A stretch of DNA of 64,000 nt from Microplitis mediator (Eukaryota; Arthropoda; Insecta; Hymenoptera; Braconidae): positions 2,590,501 to 2,654,500 of the forward strand of contig NC_079979.1 of assembly GCF_029852145.1 (NCBI RefSeq), given 5' to 3'. The notes below the pieces were generated by a model that made no database searches, was not told where the DNA came from, and saw only the letters and a list, made by a program, of their open reading frames with translations. Positions 21,117 through 32,693 of this stretch are shown piece after piece. The position numbers and the translations under genes are program-made. Position 1 is the stretch's first letter. The number at the start of each line of letters is the position of its first letter.

Positions 21117-22989
21117 GGGCAAAGCGGGGCTAGTTGATCATAGGGGCAAGGTGTGCAATCGAAATATCTCGAAAACTAAACAACTTACAACAAAAGTTTA
21201 AATGGTGAAAAAAAAGGGTTCCGGGAGGAGAACACATTGCATGATTATCAATTGCCATCCGTCGCTCAGACTTATTAACAGAAAGCTTTGTTTTTTTTGC
21301 GGCAAAAAAAAAACAGGTCTTTAAAATTTTTCTCCTATACACGGAAAGAAAAATCACTGTTACTGCAACAGGAGGCGGTCTTGTTGCAGCAACGTGATAA
21401 AATCCTGTTATAGCAACAGGATTAATACCGTTGTTGCGAATTAATAGTAAAATATAGTTACACAGTAAAAAATTTGGTGTCATTGCGTCAAAAAACAGTG
21501 TTAAAAATATTTAACACAAAAATTTTTAACATTGAGTTTTTTGACGCAATGACGCAAAATTTTTTACTGTGTAACAATATTTTACTATTAAACGCAACAA
21601 TAGTATTAATCCTGTTGCTGCAACATGGCTGCCTCCTGTTGCAGCTACAGTAAATTTTTTTCTGTGTACTCGTATACAAATACTTTTTCGTGATCACGTA
21701 AGTATTCAAAGATAACTAAATTATTGCTCTTTCGATTCTATATGATGATTTATTTTTAACCCTTATTATTTTTTTATAATTTAACTTTTACTCCGTTGCC
21801 TCATTTGGGGCTAGTTGAGCAAGGCGCGCTCAATGCATTAAATGCGTGCCTAGCGTTGGTCTAACCTATATGTTTTTATACATGCAATTGTGATAGTTAC
21901 AAAAATGATTTAATAATTTGCGATTGTTGATCAACTAGCAATATTTTTTGTCTCATAATTAGTCACTACTTTAATTCGATATTTAGTTACTTAATAATTA
22001 TTGTTAAATATATAATTTTAAATACAAAAAGTGTAACAATAATCCAAAGATTGGGAAGTTTTAATTTTGTTTGATTTTATTTTAAATATCAAAGTTATAA
22101 TAATAATATAAGTATGCAACAATCATAATAAATAAATACTTGCTTGTTAATTACAACTTTATGTTGTATTCATATGATTTTGTACCGTAAGATGGACGGT
22201 GGTGGTAGAAGGTTCATCCAAGTCATAAAGTTTCAGGTCGGGAACTTTGTGTACTTTAAAGGAGAATCGGGCTTGTCGAGAGCTTGGGTTCGAACCCAAC
22301 TCAAAACATCCCCAGTTCGGTCCGATCAATCGATTCTACATAAAATTTCCTTTAATTTGATATAATTTTTTTTTTTTTTTTTTTTTTATGTTTTTAATCC
22401 TAGTTTGTATACTAATGTAAGTAGGCCTATGATTTAAGTGTCTGTACAACAGGCAATCAATATCGTATATCTGTTTATGTAGCTTGTTAATTTTGACATA
22501 ATGTTCTTTAATTTCTAGGTTTAAGACTTTGCTTTTAAAACAATAAACTAATCTTTTAAATTTTTTAAAAAATCTATCAAATTGTAAATTATTGTTTTTA
22601 TCTATATGTAAGTTCAAATGCTTAGGAAACACTTTGTGTTTTCTGCAAAGTTTCAAAAATTTCACTCTCTTAAGGAGATTTACTAATTTGCTTGACAGTT
22701 GGATTCTTGACTTAGCTGTTTTTGATGCCCTGGTCCCAAATCGGCATTCCGTTTATTTTAGCCATTGCACAACTCGCCCCACTAGTGGGGCAAGTTGAGC
22801 AATTTGGAGCACTGTCGCATTTCTGGGAATAACTTGTATATTTACACTCGGATCGTTTTTGTGTCTCTAGACCATTTGAAGAAGACTAAATTATGAACCT
22901 AACAGCACATGAATTGATTAAATCTGATGCATCGTCTTCAAGTTACGAAAGATCAACCCAAATAGTGATCAACTATCCCCGCCCTGCCC
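21117..22989. mobile_element. TIR element, TA|GGGC...GCCC|TA family, copy 2
   Basis: The left end reads GGGCAAAGCGGGGCTAGTTG and the reverse complement of the right end reads GGGCAGGGCGGGGATAGTTG, flanked by TA on both sides. GGGGCTAGTTGAGC and GGGGCAAGTTGAGC repeats recur inside. Two smaller elements are nested at 21338-21668. It sits in the 3' flank of peptide gene 2 and has no recognisable transposase. Confidence 0.75.
21338..21668. mobile_element. Nested hairpin MITE with TACACGGAAAGAAAAATCAC ends
   Basis: The ends are TACACGGAAAGAAAAATCAC and, inverted at the right, TTTTTTTCTGTGTA. The arms carry GCAACAGGAGGC and GCCTCCTGTTGC blocks. Around 21460-21573 lies a further palindrome with CACAGTAAAAAATTT ends and TGCGTCAAAAAAC/GTTTTTTGACGCA arms, so three elements are nested here. 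Confidence 0.8.
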
Positions 22990-22991
22990 TA

Positions 22992-23570
22992 TAATAAATA
23001 TGATTGACGACTATAAGATGTAGAGATCACTAGGATTTAAGACTTTCAATGTTCGAAATTCACGATACGCAATAATAGATTAGTTAGTTATTGTAATAGA
23101 TAGAAATAGTGAACTGTGGTGACACGCATGGTGATAACACTTCCGGAAAAAAATTAATGAAAACTATTGAAAATTCATTAGCGTTAATAAGTGTTTACCC
23201 GGGTTAAACATAAAACTTGAATTAGACTTAGTCGTCTTAAATCGTGACTAAGTAATCCAATTAATTCTAAAATATCGCGAATTCGCCTTCAATACTGAGG
23301 AACAAATGCAATACGCTTATGACAGTAAGAATACCGAGAACACTAACTAAGATCATTAAACACACTATGACACTAAAGCATTAGTGCGCAAAAATATGAG
23401 ACAATTAATTTTTCAATGGTGATTTCGAATAGTGCACATTGGTATTTTCCGTAAGGGTACGGGTGATCCATTTGCAGGAGTAGGATAAGTGCTATTGATC
23501 CCCTCTTATCTACTGTTCGTCACCCACTGAATAATGTAACTGTGGCTTCAATATTCTTAAATAAAAAAAT
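22992..23570 (+). other. Displaced 3' flank of peptide gene 2, with a small insertion
   Basis: Blocks shared with the flank of copy 1: ATAATAGATTA, ATAGTGAACTGTGGTGA, CGCATGGTGATAA, GCAGGAGTAGG, TGAATAATGTAACTG and an AAATAAAAAAATTA end. About 320 bp (23137-23452) absent from copy 1 begin CACTTCCGGAAAAAAA and end TATTTTCCGTAAG, probably another MITE. Confidence 0.65.
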
Positions 23571-25872
23571 TATAAAACTAAATGCTTTCAAAATATATAA
23601 ACAAATGGTCCTAATTTATTTTATATTTATTCTCAGTGAACCGACAGAGTACTTAGTGGGTGTGGATGTATTTCCCACGGCGGTTAACGAGGGTCAATCA
23701 ATAACAAAAGCTAACTACTAGTTTGCTTGAAAGGTACATTTGCGATCAGAAAATAAATATACCCAAGAATAGCTACTCAGAAATATAAATTTTTAGCAGT
23801 TTTAAAACTCCGCCCTATACCCAAGTTCGCATCAACATCAACAACAACATCAGCTAAAGGGTTCAGTTTAAAGATGCCGTGGCTTATGTGCATCTCGGAT
23901 CGCCTTGAGGCAGACTAACGACTGGAATTATTCTTCAGACCTACCGCTCTAACCTGCTGATCACTTTTTTTTTTGTTTACACTTTTATGAATAAAATAAT
24001 CTAATGGGTAAAATAGTTGCTGATGTCTTTAGTTCGTATTTATATATATATTTAAATACTTTCGTTTTGATTCACTGCAGAGAAATCAAGTAAATCGCTA
24101 GTAATATTTGACCATATATTTATTTCATTACGGAGATTTTTAAAATTAAAGCTTTCATCTTTTAAGATTATGCCCGTTAGGTAATTGCTGATTAGTGGGG
24201 AAGGGAAGAGGGGGAAATTAGTCAATTTTATTGCGATGGTATTTATTTTTGGGATTCAGTGTTTTTGGTGCTTGGATTGTAATTTGAGAACAAATGGAGT
24301 TAGAATAAAAAACTCACAGGATAAATTATAAAGAATTTAATGTCCTTAAAAATGACTACCTATTTGATGTAATAATCTCTCATACTTTTTAAAATATGAC
24401 CAAAAAAGAAAGCCGTTTCGCTAAATTCCAAAATTGAACCCAATGGGAAACTACTCAATTATTAAAGTTATGCCCTGACAGTCAAAAATTTTTGCTTATC
24501 CTAAGACTCCATGGAAAATCCGGCGCTGAATTAAATCGAAAACCCAAAGATTAGTCAAAATCACAAAAAACCCTTCTGGCCAAAATGTCAAAATTTGAAT
24601 AAATTTGAAGATAACTCAGGAACTAATCAACCGTTTGACTCAAAAATTGACAAGCATCAGTTTTCCTGTCATCCACAGATCTCGCAATAAAACCTAGTTG
24701 AATAAATAATAACTTCTTGTCCTATGATCAGTAATCAAAACCCTTCTTCAAGAGGGTGCTCTTCCCGGTAGATCTAGACTGGGAAACTCGGTGTATTGAT
24801 TTTCTGGAAATAAAACTGACATCAAATCATCGCGGGCACAACTAATGCATTTTAATTTAGTAAAAAAAAAAAAGCAAATCCAAGATGATGTTGGTACGTA
24901 ACGTTAAAAAATTCACAACGACTCGCATTATTATTAGATTACATTTTTAATTCACCTAGGAGCCTTTTTCTCTTGGGTTTCTGGTTACTCTGGTCGAGTT
25001 GTGTGGACATGATCCTTTCCAACAACACACACACACACACATGCATACACTATTGCCAAGTTGAGGATACCATTCGCAATGCTGTATAAGCTAGCCAGTC
25101 CTCTATAATACTACGACGTCCACCTTGCTCGTATTTTCTCTACTTTCGTATTCCAAATGAAATTACTGCGGCGAGATTTTGTTATGCATGCAAAGGCTGA
25201 TGCTACAAATGATGACATTCTTTCATATACGTTCTTTCCTCCTTTATTTATTCAACTTTTTCTACCTCCTTCCCTCCCGCCTTCTCTCACTCCTTTTGTA
25301 CTGCAATGTTTATTTCAAGGCGTTGGTTTTTCTTTAAAATTCATAACTAGCTGACTAATTGAAACTGATAAACGCAGTTCGGTCAAGAATAGTGATCAAA
25401 TTGGAAATTTATCCAATTTTGATAAATAGTTTCTAAACTTCCATAGGATCGACCCAAAATCCACAGGCAGGGCATTAGAATAAAATTAATAGGTTCCAGA
25501 TTCAACGCCTTGTAAAGCAACTTCTCCACGACTTGGTTTGCTCAAACAGCGACTCAACAGGATATGACCTAGGCGGGTCAAAAGTCTTCTGTCCCATGTC
25601 CGATGTCCAAAATTAGTCCACTTTGACTGTTGAACCACTATTACAAGTGTTTAACGTCCCTCTACTCTAGTAGACTCGGAGTACACATTGTTCATATACT
25701 ACCTCCATACACTATATATATATCCTTCCGTCTAAAGAGTATGGAAAGAGTAATAGGGGATTCCCTACTCGAGGACTCTTATATGTTAACTCTCTTTATT
25801 ATTTTTTTTTACTCACTTGCTAACCTTTTGTTGTTCATCTCACGAAAATTACTTCCGTCGTCTCTATTATTT

Positions 25873-25915
<43 letters not shown>

Positions 25916-27039
25916 CAACTATATATACATATGTAGATATATATGTAATTGATGTGAAACACGCAATAGTAAGAAAAATGTCAAAGTTCTCGTGAAGTAC
26001 ATACAATATTTGGATATATATAAAAGAAGAGGGGAACCTGGTATAAATTGTAGCAAATTAAGTGACCTTTGAAATAACCGCGTATTTTATATTTATGGTG
26101 TGCGGAAACTATGTTTGATTGCTTATTAAATTTGGAGAAAAAATGATCACTAATAAAATTGAGAACTGAAAACTTTTGAAAAAAAAATTTTTGATGGGTA
26201 ATTAATTGTAAGTTGAGAACGAATCAAATAACGATATTAAAGTTGAAAAGACAAATCGCAGAGAATTCGATAGCCTTTAAAATGAGCATAGAGTTGATGG
26301 AGTCATCTTTGATATTTTACATCACTCATAATATCAGATATTAAGAGAATTTTAAAAAAGCCGCGAAGTGTCGAACAAATTTTCAAATTCGTGACTATTA
26401 ATATATATGCATACATATATATAGCACACGAAAATATGGAATATGTCATAGTTTTGTAATATAATAATGATAATATTTCAATATATGTAGAGAAGAGTGG
26501 TAGGGGAGAAGGAGGACACTGGACGAAGAATGAGTAGTAGAGGGGGGGGGGGCTAGAGAGGCAGAAGGGTTACATATAAGTATATTTGTTGCAAGGCAAG
26601 GTCATGAACTTGAAGACAATGCGAAATTGTTAGAGAATATATTAAAAGGGAGTTACTTAGGATATATATTAAAATTATTATTATTGTTGTTATTATTATT
26701 ATTATTCTCATATTCAGTGAGGCTTTTCACAAAATTACCAGTTACTCGGTAGGAAAATTACATCCGGTTGTACTTTTATGTTAACACGCAAGAATTGTGA
26801 TTTCGTAGAGATTTATGTCGTCGAGATTTATAAAAACAAGAATATCTCGAGTAGTACTGGAAGTTCGCTTGAAAAATATAAGTTATTTTTTTTTACACCC
26901 AGAGATTTTCTGTTCAAAATAGAGTAGGTTGATTAAATTTCGGTAATTATTTTAAACTTAAGAGGTAATTAATAGTTTTGTTGAAATTAAAAATTAATTC
27001 ATGATATCTCGAGTTTTTGTCGGGGGACTTATGAGCGAA
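23571..27039. other. Mostly unique non-coding sequence
   Basis: No coding exon could be recognised on either strand. 23935-23970 read on the minus strand contains AGCAGGTTAGAGCGGT, resembling a tRNA A box, possibly a SINE relic. (CA)n tracts occur at 25027-25042 and 25883-25912. Complexity from 24950 to 26600 is higher than in the repeat regions, so regulatory, intronic or lncRNA sequence is possible but unproven. ATT repeats lie at 26672-26705. Confidence 0.4.
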
Positions 27040-27965
27040 TATCTCGAAAACTAATCAAAATTTGAAAAAAACTTATCAATGCTTTTTCGTAGCTGAAAAA
27101 ATTTCCTCTTTAAAACCCTTCTATGTATTGGATTTTCTTGGACTTATAAAAAAATTAGAGCTAATGAAAAAAAATAGATGACCGCATTTTAGGATACCCG
27201 ATTTTAGTTCACTGATCTTTGAATTCAGAGTCAAATATTTCAAAAACTACTTGAAATTTTTAAAAATTTAATAAACGCAACTGTATAGCCCAGTAAATTT
27301 CCTATCCAAAACTCACCCAAAAATCCAGTCTTCTTCAATTAATTATAAAGTTACAATAACCTAAAAAAATATTTAATGAATGAATTTTATGATTTTTCAT
27401 CTAATCCACAATTAAGTTGCACAGTAGTCAAATTTAAAGTTAAATATTTTGAAAACTACTAAAAATTTTGAAAAACTTTATGAATACAGTCTTTCAGCCC
27501 AGTAAATTTCCTATCCAAAACCCTCCCGAAAGTTCAATTTTTCTTTAGTTGTTGGGATGCTACAGCTGTTCAAAAAGTAATGAATGAATGAATTTTATAA
27601 TATCCGATTTGAATTTATTAGCAATTTATTAAAAGATCATATTATCTCGGAGAGCATTAGAAATTTTGAAAAATTAAACGCATACAGTTATTAAGCCCAA
27701 TTAATTTTCTATCTAGAACTCTCCAATGAGTTCGATTTTTCTTCATCCATTGAGAAGTTACAGCTCATTTAAAAAAAAATAATTAGTGAAATTAATAATC
27801 GAAAATTTAAATCTACTCATAGTTGGATTCGAAGTCAAATATCTCAAAAACTACTAAAAATTTTCAAAAATTAAAAAAATACAATTTTCTAGTCCAGTAA
27901 ATTTTCTATCCAAAACTCTCCCCAGAATCAAAATTTTCTTAACAACATTAGTAGTGAGAACCAAC
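27040..27965 (+). repeat. Four degenerate ~200-bp tandem repeats
   Basis: Each unit carries AGTCAAATATTTCAAAAACTAC, then CCCAGTAAATTTCCTATCC, then a line ending in GTTACA. The CTATCC landmark falls near 27302, 27511, 27710 and 27907, a period of 197-209 bp. Units are diverged. The same repeats return in inverted orientation at 28830-29350. Confidence 0.8.
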
Positions 27966-28069
27966 GAAAAAAAAATTTTTTTCAAATTAAGATTTTTCCT
28001 TTTCTTTTTATCAAAATGAAAAAAATACATACATATATCTAGCTTGTTGAGTTTTAGATGAAACGAATG

Positions 28070-28145
28070 GTTATAAGGGTAGTCCATTAGCAGGAGTAGG
28101 ATGTGTGCGATTACACACCCCTGACAGTCCACTTAATAATGCATC
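28070..28145 (+). repeat. Third relic of the secapin-like gene 3' flank
   Basis: TCCATTAGCAGGAGTAGGAT followed within 50 bp by CCACTTAATAATGCATCAG aligns with the flanks of copy 1 (near 9140-9190) and copy 2 (near 23470-23545). No coding exon of a third copy was found next to it. Confidence 0.55.
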
Positions 28146-28829
28146 AGTTTCCATCCTCACACATTACACCCGAGCTATGACCACTCTGGCACCGTCTCTT
28201 TATCCACCAATACCTCTCTCAAATCCACCATCAGCGTCATCATAAACACCAACACAAAATCGTCTTTCTGTATCGCACCGTCTGCTTATTACCAGCTTTG
28301 ATTTGTAAAGGCCGTTGAGAGCCAGACGTAGGATAGAAAGCTACCGTTGAAAGCTTCATCTTCCAAAGAGTCCAGCTTTCATTAAAACCCGATCCACCTT
28401 TCGCTTCTGCTTCTGCTTCTGCTTCTACTTCTACTTCTATTATTCTCTTTATCTTTCTCTGCCTCTCTCTCATCTTCCACTTTTTCAGATTCTGCATTTT
28501 ATTCTACTTCAGTTTGTAGTTGGACTTCAATTTCTGGTCCATGTTCTCTTCCTCTATATTCTGCTTTCAGTTGATCAGTTGAATTTCAAATTTAAGCAGC
28601 ATTAAAATGAACCGAACCTAAACTTACATCCACTTGAATTAAACAATATAGAGATTTTAATTCCCAGATCTAAAAACCGTTCCAACAATTGAATTTCTAA
28701 GTTTGTTAATCCGTATGCGCTACAGTTGAGATGGATTTAAATCGTCTGTGAAAGTAAAGAGAGTAATTTATTTCAAGGATTTTGAGATAATTATTTTAAC
28801 TTTCTGTTTTATTTATTAATTTACGAAAG
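28146..28829. other. Spacer with (GCTTCT)n, no gene
   Basis: Lies between the two inverted halves of the 200-bp array. 28400-28440 is a GCTTCT/ACTTCT hexamer tract. The minus-strand ORF covering it (28240-28497) is rich in Lys, Arg and Glu-Ala repeats because of that tract, and is not taken as a gene. Confidence 0.5.
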
Positions 28830-29350
28830 AACTAAAGGACAAAAATTTTGATCATTACAGGGTTCAGGATAGAAAATTTACTGGGCTACAAAATTGTATT
28901 TATGAAATATTTCAAAATTTACAATAGCTTTCAAGTTATTTGATTTTGAGTTCAACCACTAGTGGAAACAAATCTAAAATTATAAAATTCATTTCTTGAT
29001 AACTTATTAATTAGCTGTAACTTCTTAAGGGACGAAGAAAAAGTACACTTTTCATAGGGATTTGGATAGGAAATTTACTGAGCTTTAAAATTGTGTAATT
29101 TCATTTTTTCGAAATTTTTAGTAGTTGCCGAGATAATTTTATTTTTAAATGAATTGTTAATGGATTCAAATCTGAAACTATGAAATTCATTTATTCATTA
29201 CTTTCTAATCAACTCTAACTTCTTAACTGATGGAAAAAAATTAAATTTTTGGGTGATTTTTGGATAGGAAATTTACTGACCTACAAATTTTTTGGGTAAA
29301 GATTTCGACCATTTTTAGTATCTTCTTAGTTATTTGCCGTCAGTCATAAA
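28830..29350 (-). repeat. Three inverted ~200-bp repeats
   Basis: GGATAGAAAATTTACTGGGC near 28868 and GGATAGGAAATTTACTGA near 29062 and 29260 are the complements of the units in 27040-27965, again about 198 bp apart. Confidence 0.8.
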
Positions 29351-30317
29351 ACCAAAAATTTTAAATATCTCAACTTCATTTTAAAATTTATTAAAAATAA
29401 ATATCTCAGAATTTAATTAACAAAAACCAATCACTATGAAATAAAAATTACAGCCAATGATCTCAGAATTTCAATGAATTCCAAGAATTCTTATTTTTCC
29501 AAATTTCCAACTTTGAATAAAATTAAAAAATGGGAAAAGTTGAAAACTATCCGAAAAATTTTTTTATTTTGTTTTTTATTGAATCAACTGAGAGTAATTA
29601 ATCCAATTTATTTACTAATTGAAAATATTCTCAAATTATTAAGAAAAAAGTCAGTAGTAAATAAGAATTTAATTGACAGAAGAAAAAAAAATAAATAACT
29701 AGACTCATCAAAAGCCAGAGCAATCTCGTTCTTATTAACTGAGCAGTGATTTCTGTAAAATTAAAATAGCCCAAGGTGGTATCATTTGCCATCTTGCATC
29801 AGGGTAAGACGACCTCATACCTTTTTTTATTATTATCATTATTTCTTTTTTCTTTCTCCAAATCTTGATCTAGAGATAAGTCGCGCCGAATTTTATCTCA
29901 CTTTTGCTCTAGGCGACTATCAATCGATTATTGTTTTTTATAAGAAGGCAATTAAGAGTTCTATGGTAATAATTAATTTTTTAAAGAAATTAATTTCTTA
30001 AAAAAAAAAAACTTTTATTTTTCAAACATTTCAAACTGAGGTACTTTTTGATAATTTGAAAATCAAGGTTGTTCCGAGACTTATAAAAAAAATTCGATGA
30101 TTGAGTTGTGAAAATTGTAGATAATTAATGATGTAATATACTACAATATATCTCAAGTCATACCAATTTTTCGTCTATAATGGTCTCCTCTGATCACGAT
30201 ATAACGTCATGCAATTCGTTTTTCAGTTTAAATAATACCATCAACAGAAAAATTGAAGAAACACAATTTTTAACATTTTTTTCGGACATTTTAAATATTA
30301 ACGCTATGATCTGAGTC
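29351..30317. other. AT-rich non-coding stretch
   Basis: No domain, splice pair or repeat landmark was recognised. Long open frames here are Lys/Asn/Phe-rich products of base composition. Confidence 0.45.
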
Positions 30318-30320
30318 AAA

Positions 30321-31604
30321 CCCGGGTCGAAAAATTTGATCCGATTTTAGTTTAACTGGACTGCATTTGGACTAATTAGTCTATATTTAAACTAGTTGAT
30401 CTGTTTTTGATCTTTTATAAAAATTTTAAGCCGCTTTAGATCTGCTGTTTTAAAAAACAATTATGATACAATTGTATCAGGGAGAGGGGTTTGGAAGAAC
30501 AAAAAAAATTGCAACTGATTTCTACTAGGGGTATGTAGGGGCAGGTCGGGCAGGTATAAAAATCAAGTATCACGGCCGGTCATTTGAAACGCTGTTACTC
30601 CGTTAGTTTTACTCGGATTAATTTAAAATTTGTACACAATATTCTTGACATATTGTTCATTCAGAAAAGAAATAAAAATAAAAAAAAAATAAAATTTTAA
30701 AACCCTACCCCCCTTAATGGAATAGTTATAAATTATCTCCATAAATGAAAATATTAATTGTTTTTTTTAATTATTTTGTGAATTTCAATTCACTGCGCAT
30801 ATATAACGCTTCGAATGAAGCGAAGAATTAAAAAAAAATTTTTTTCGCGTAACTCCTTTTTTTTTTTTTTTTTTAAATTACTCATTTTCACACAATCTTT
30901 GATTTGCTTAGAATAACTTATCGTTGAGTGGCAAGATTTTCACTAATTATTCTTTAAATTAAAATTCTCTTTCATATTGAATATAAACTTATAATAATAC
31001 TTTATCCAAAAATTCCCATAGAATCCACTCAACTGCCACAAAAACCGCATAGCATCCTATAGACTGTATTGGTTTCAATGCGGTTTTTGTCGCATTTGAT
31101 TGGATTCTATGGGAATTTTGGGATAGGGTAACTTTCTATATTTATAAAAATATCTAACAGATGATGATAAGGAACCGAATGAGCTGGAGGTAGAAGAAGC
31201 CAGAGGAAAATAGTTGATTTTTCTCAGAATGCTTGTTCAAAGAAAGTCTCAGTTACTAGGATGCACCGTCAGAAGAAAAGAAGGAAGATGATGTTAAATT
31301 TTTTTTTCAATAATGTCTATATGTCAATTGAGACTAATTTATTTAATAAAATAAATATTATTTTTCATTAATATGTAAAATAATATCAAACTTTCATTAA
31401 TTTTATGTTTTTATTATTTATCATTATAATTATAAAAAAAAAAAATTTTAATCTGTTTTTGATCTAATATTGATCAAAATTCGAACAAAAACAATAGACA
31501 GATAAAGTCTGATTTTGATCTAGATTAGAACAAAAAGAGACTTTAAAATTATTAAAAATAAGTCTGAAAATAGTCTCAACACCGATCAAATTTTTCGACC
31601 TGGG
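30321..31604. mobile_element. TIR element with CCCGGGTCGAAAAATTTGATC ends, copy 1
   Basis: The left end reads CCCGGGTCGAAAAATTTGAT; the reverse complement of the right end reads CCCAGGTCGAAAAATTTGAT. AAA flanks both sides. Sub-terminal GATCTNNTTTNGNTC-type repeats follow. Copy 2 at 46361-47759 has the same ends. A hairpin MITE is nested at 31003-31125. No coding capacity. Confidence 0.75.
31003..31125. mobile_element. Short hairpin MITE (about 123 bp)
   Basis: Arms are TATCCAAAAATTCCCATAGA and its near complement TCTATGGGAATTTTGGGATA, with CAAAAACCGCAT and ATGCGGTTTTTG further in. It would fold into a long stem as RNA or single-stranded DNA. Confidence 0.8.
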
Positions 31605-31788
31605 AAAACTCATTTCAATCACTTACATTGTTTTCTTCCCGAATACATTGATTTTATAGTACGTAATCTTGGATAAAAAAATTAAGAAAACTTGTTTATT
31701 AATTATTTTCGATATCTTGAATTTTCCAAGTTTAATATAAAATATTTCTGCTTCAAAGCTTGAAAAAACAAATGCAGTACAAAGTATT

Positions 31789-32693
31789 CCCGCATGGAAA
31801 AGCTATATATTGTTAAAAGTATATAAAAAAATATATGGTGAATATGTGATAAATATATATAGCGGCAAAAATATCTATATTGAAAAATATATGTTTTTTA
31901 CATATATTGGATTATATATTTATCATAATATATTTACTTGTATATAATGTTTTGTATTTTTCTATATATATTATCTCATATAATGCTCAACATATTCTTA
32001 TCATATATGGATAGTACATATATAATTTATAAGTATAATATAATAAACTTGATATATATATCCATATATTTTGACTCATAGAATTAGTGGTATGTGGCCT
32101 CTATATAATTGATTATATATGAAAGAATTTATATGATTAAATATATGGTTCGCGGTATATTGGAATTATATTTTTCCAGTATATCAAAACTTATATTTTT
32201 CGCAATATATTGAAAATTTTATTTTTTAATATACTTTTTCAATTTCTACACAATTCCACGAAAAAAAGTCAAATTTATTATTTTTTCTCCTTCTTTTCAT
32301 TGACCTTATATTTACTGGCAATAACCTAAGAAAAGTAAAAAAAGTGCCATATATTTTACAATATATTGGAAACCATATATTTTGCAATATATTGAAAAAC
32401 ATATATAAAAAATTTAAAAAATACTATATATTAATTAATATACTACTTTCAATATAATATATCAATATAAAAAAAATATATTAAAATATATATGTAAAAC
32501 ATACATAAAAAGTCATATATTGATATATATATATAGAATATATATGTTAGCAATATATTTGTTTTCAATATATTATCATATATTAATACGGCAAAAATAT
32601 AAATAATATTTTATATATTGTACAATATATCACATTATAATATTCATATATTCTATCATATATGTTTTCACATATAAAGTTTTTTCATGCGGG
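31789..32693. mobile_element. CCCGCATG-ended AT-rich MITE
   Basis: Ends are CCCGCATGGAAAAGCTATAT and, inverted at the right, TATAAAGTTTTTTCATGCGGG. The whole 905 bp is filled with ATATATNG/CNATATAT palindromic words, a strongly repetitive interior without coding capacity. Confidence 0.75.

Noticed and set aside
23880..23925. Short ORF starting MPWLMCISDRL
   Set aside because: Fourteen codons, no signal peptide and no conserved partner; overlaps a possible SINE relic.
25630..25995. 121-codon ORF
   Set aside because: It runs through a (CA)n tract giving a His-Thr repeat, and nothing else in it is recognisable.
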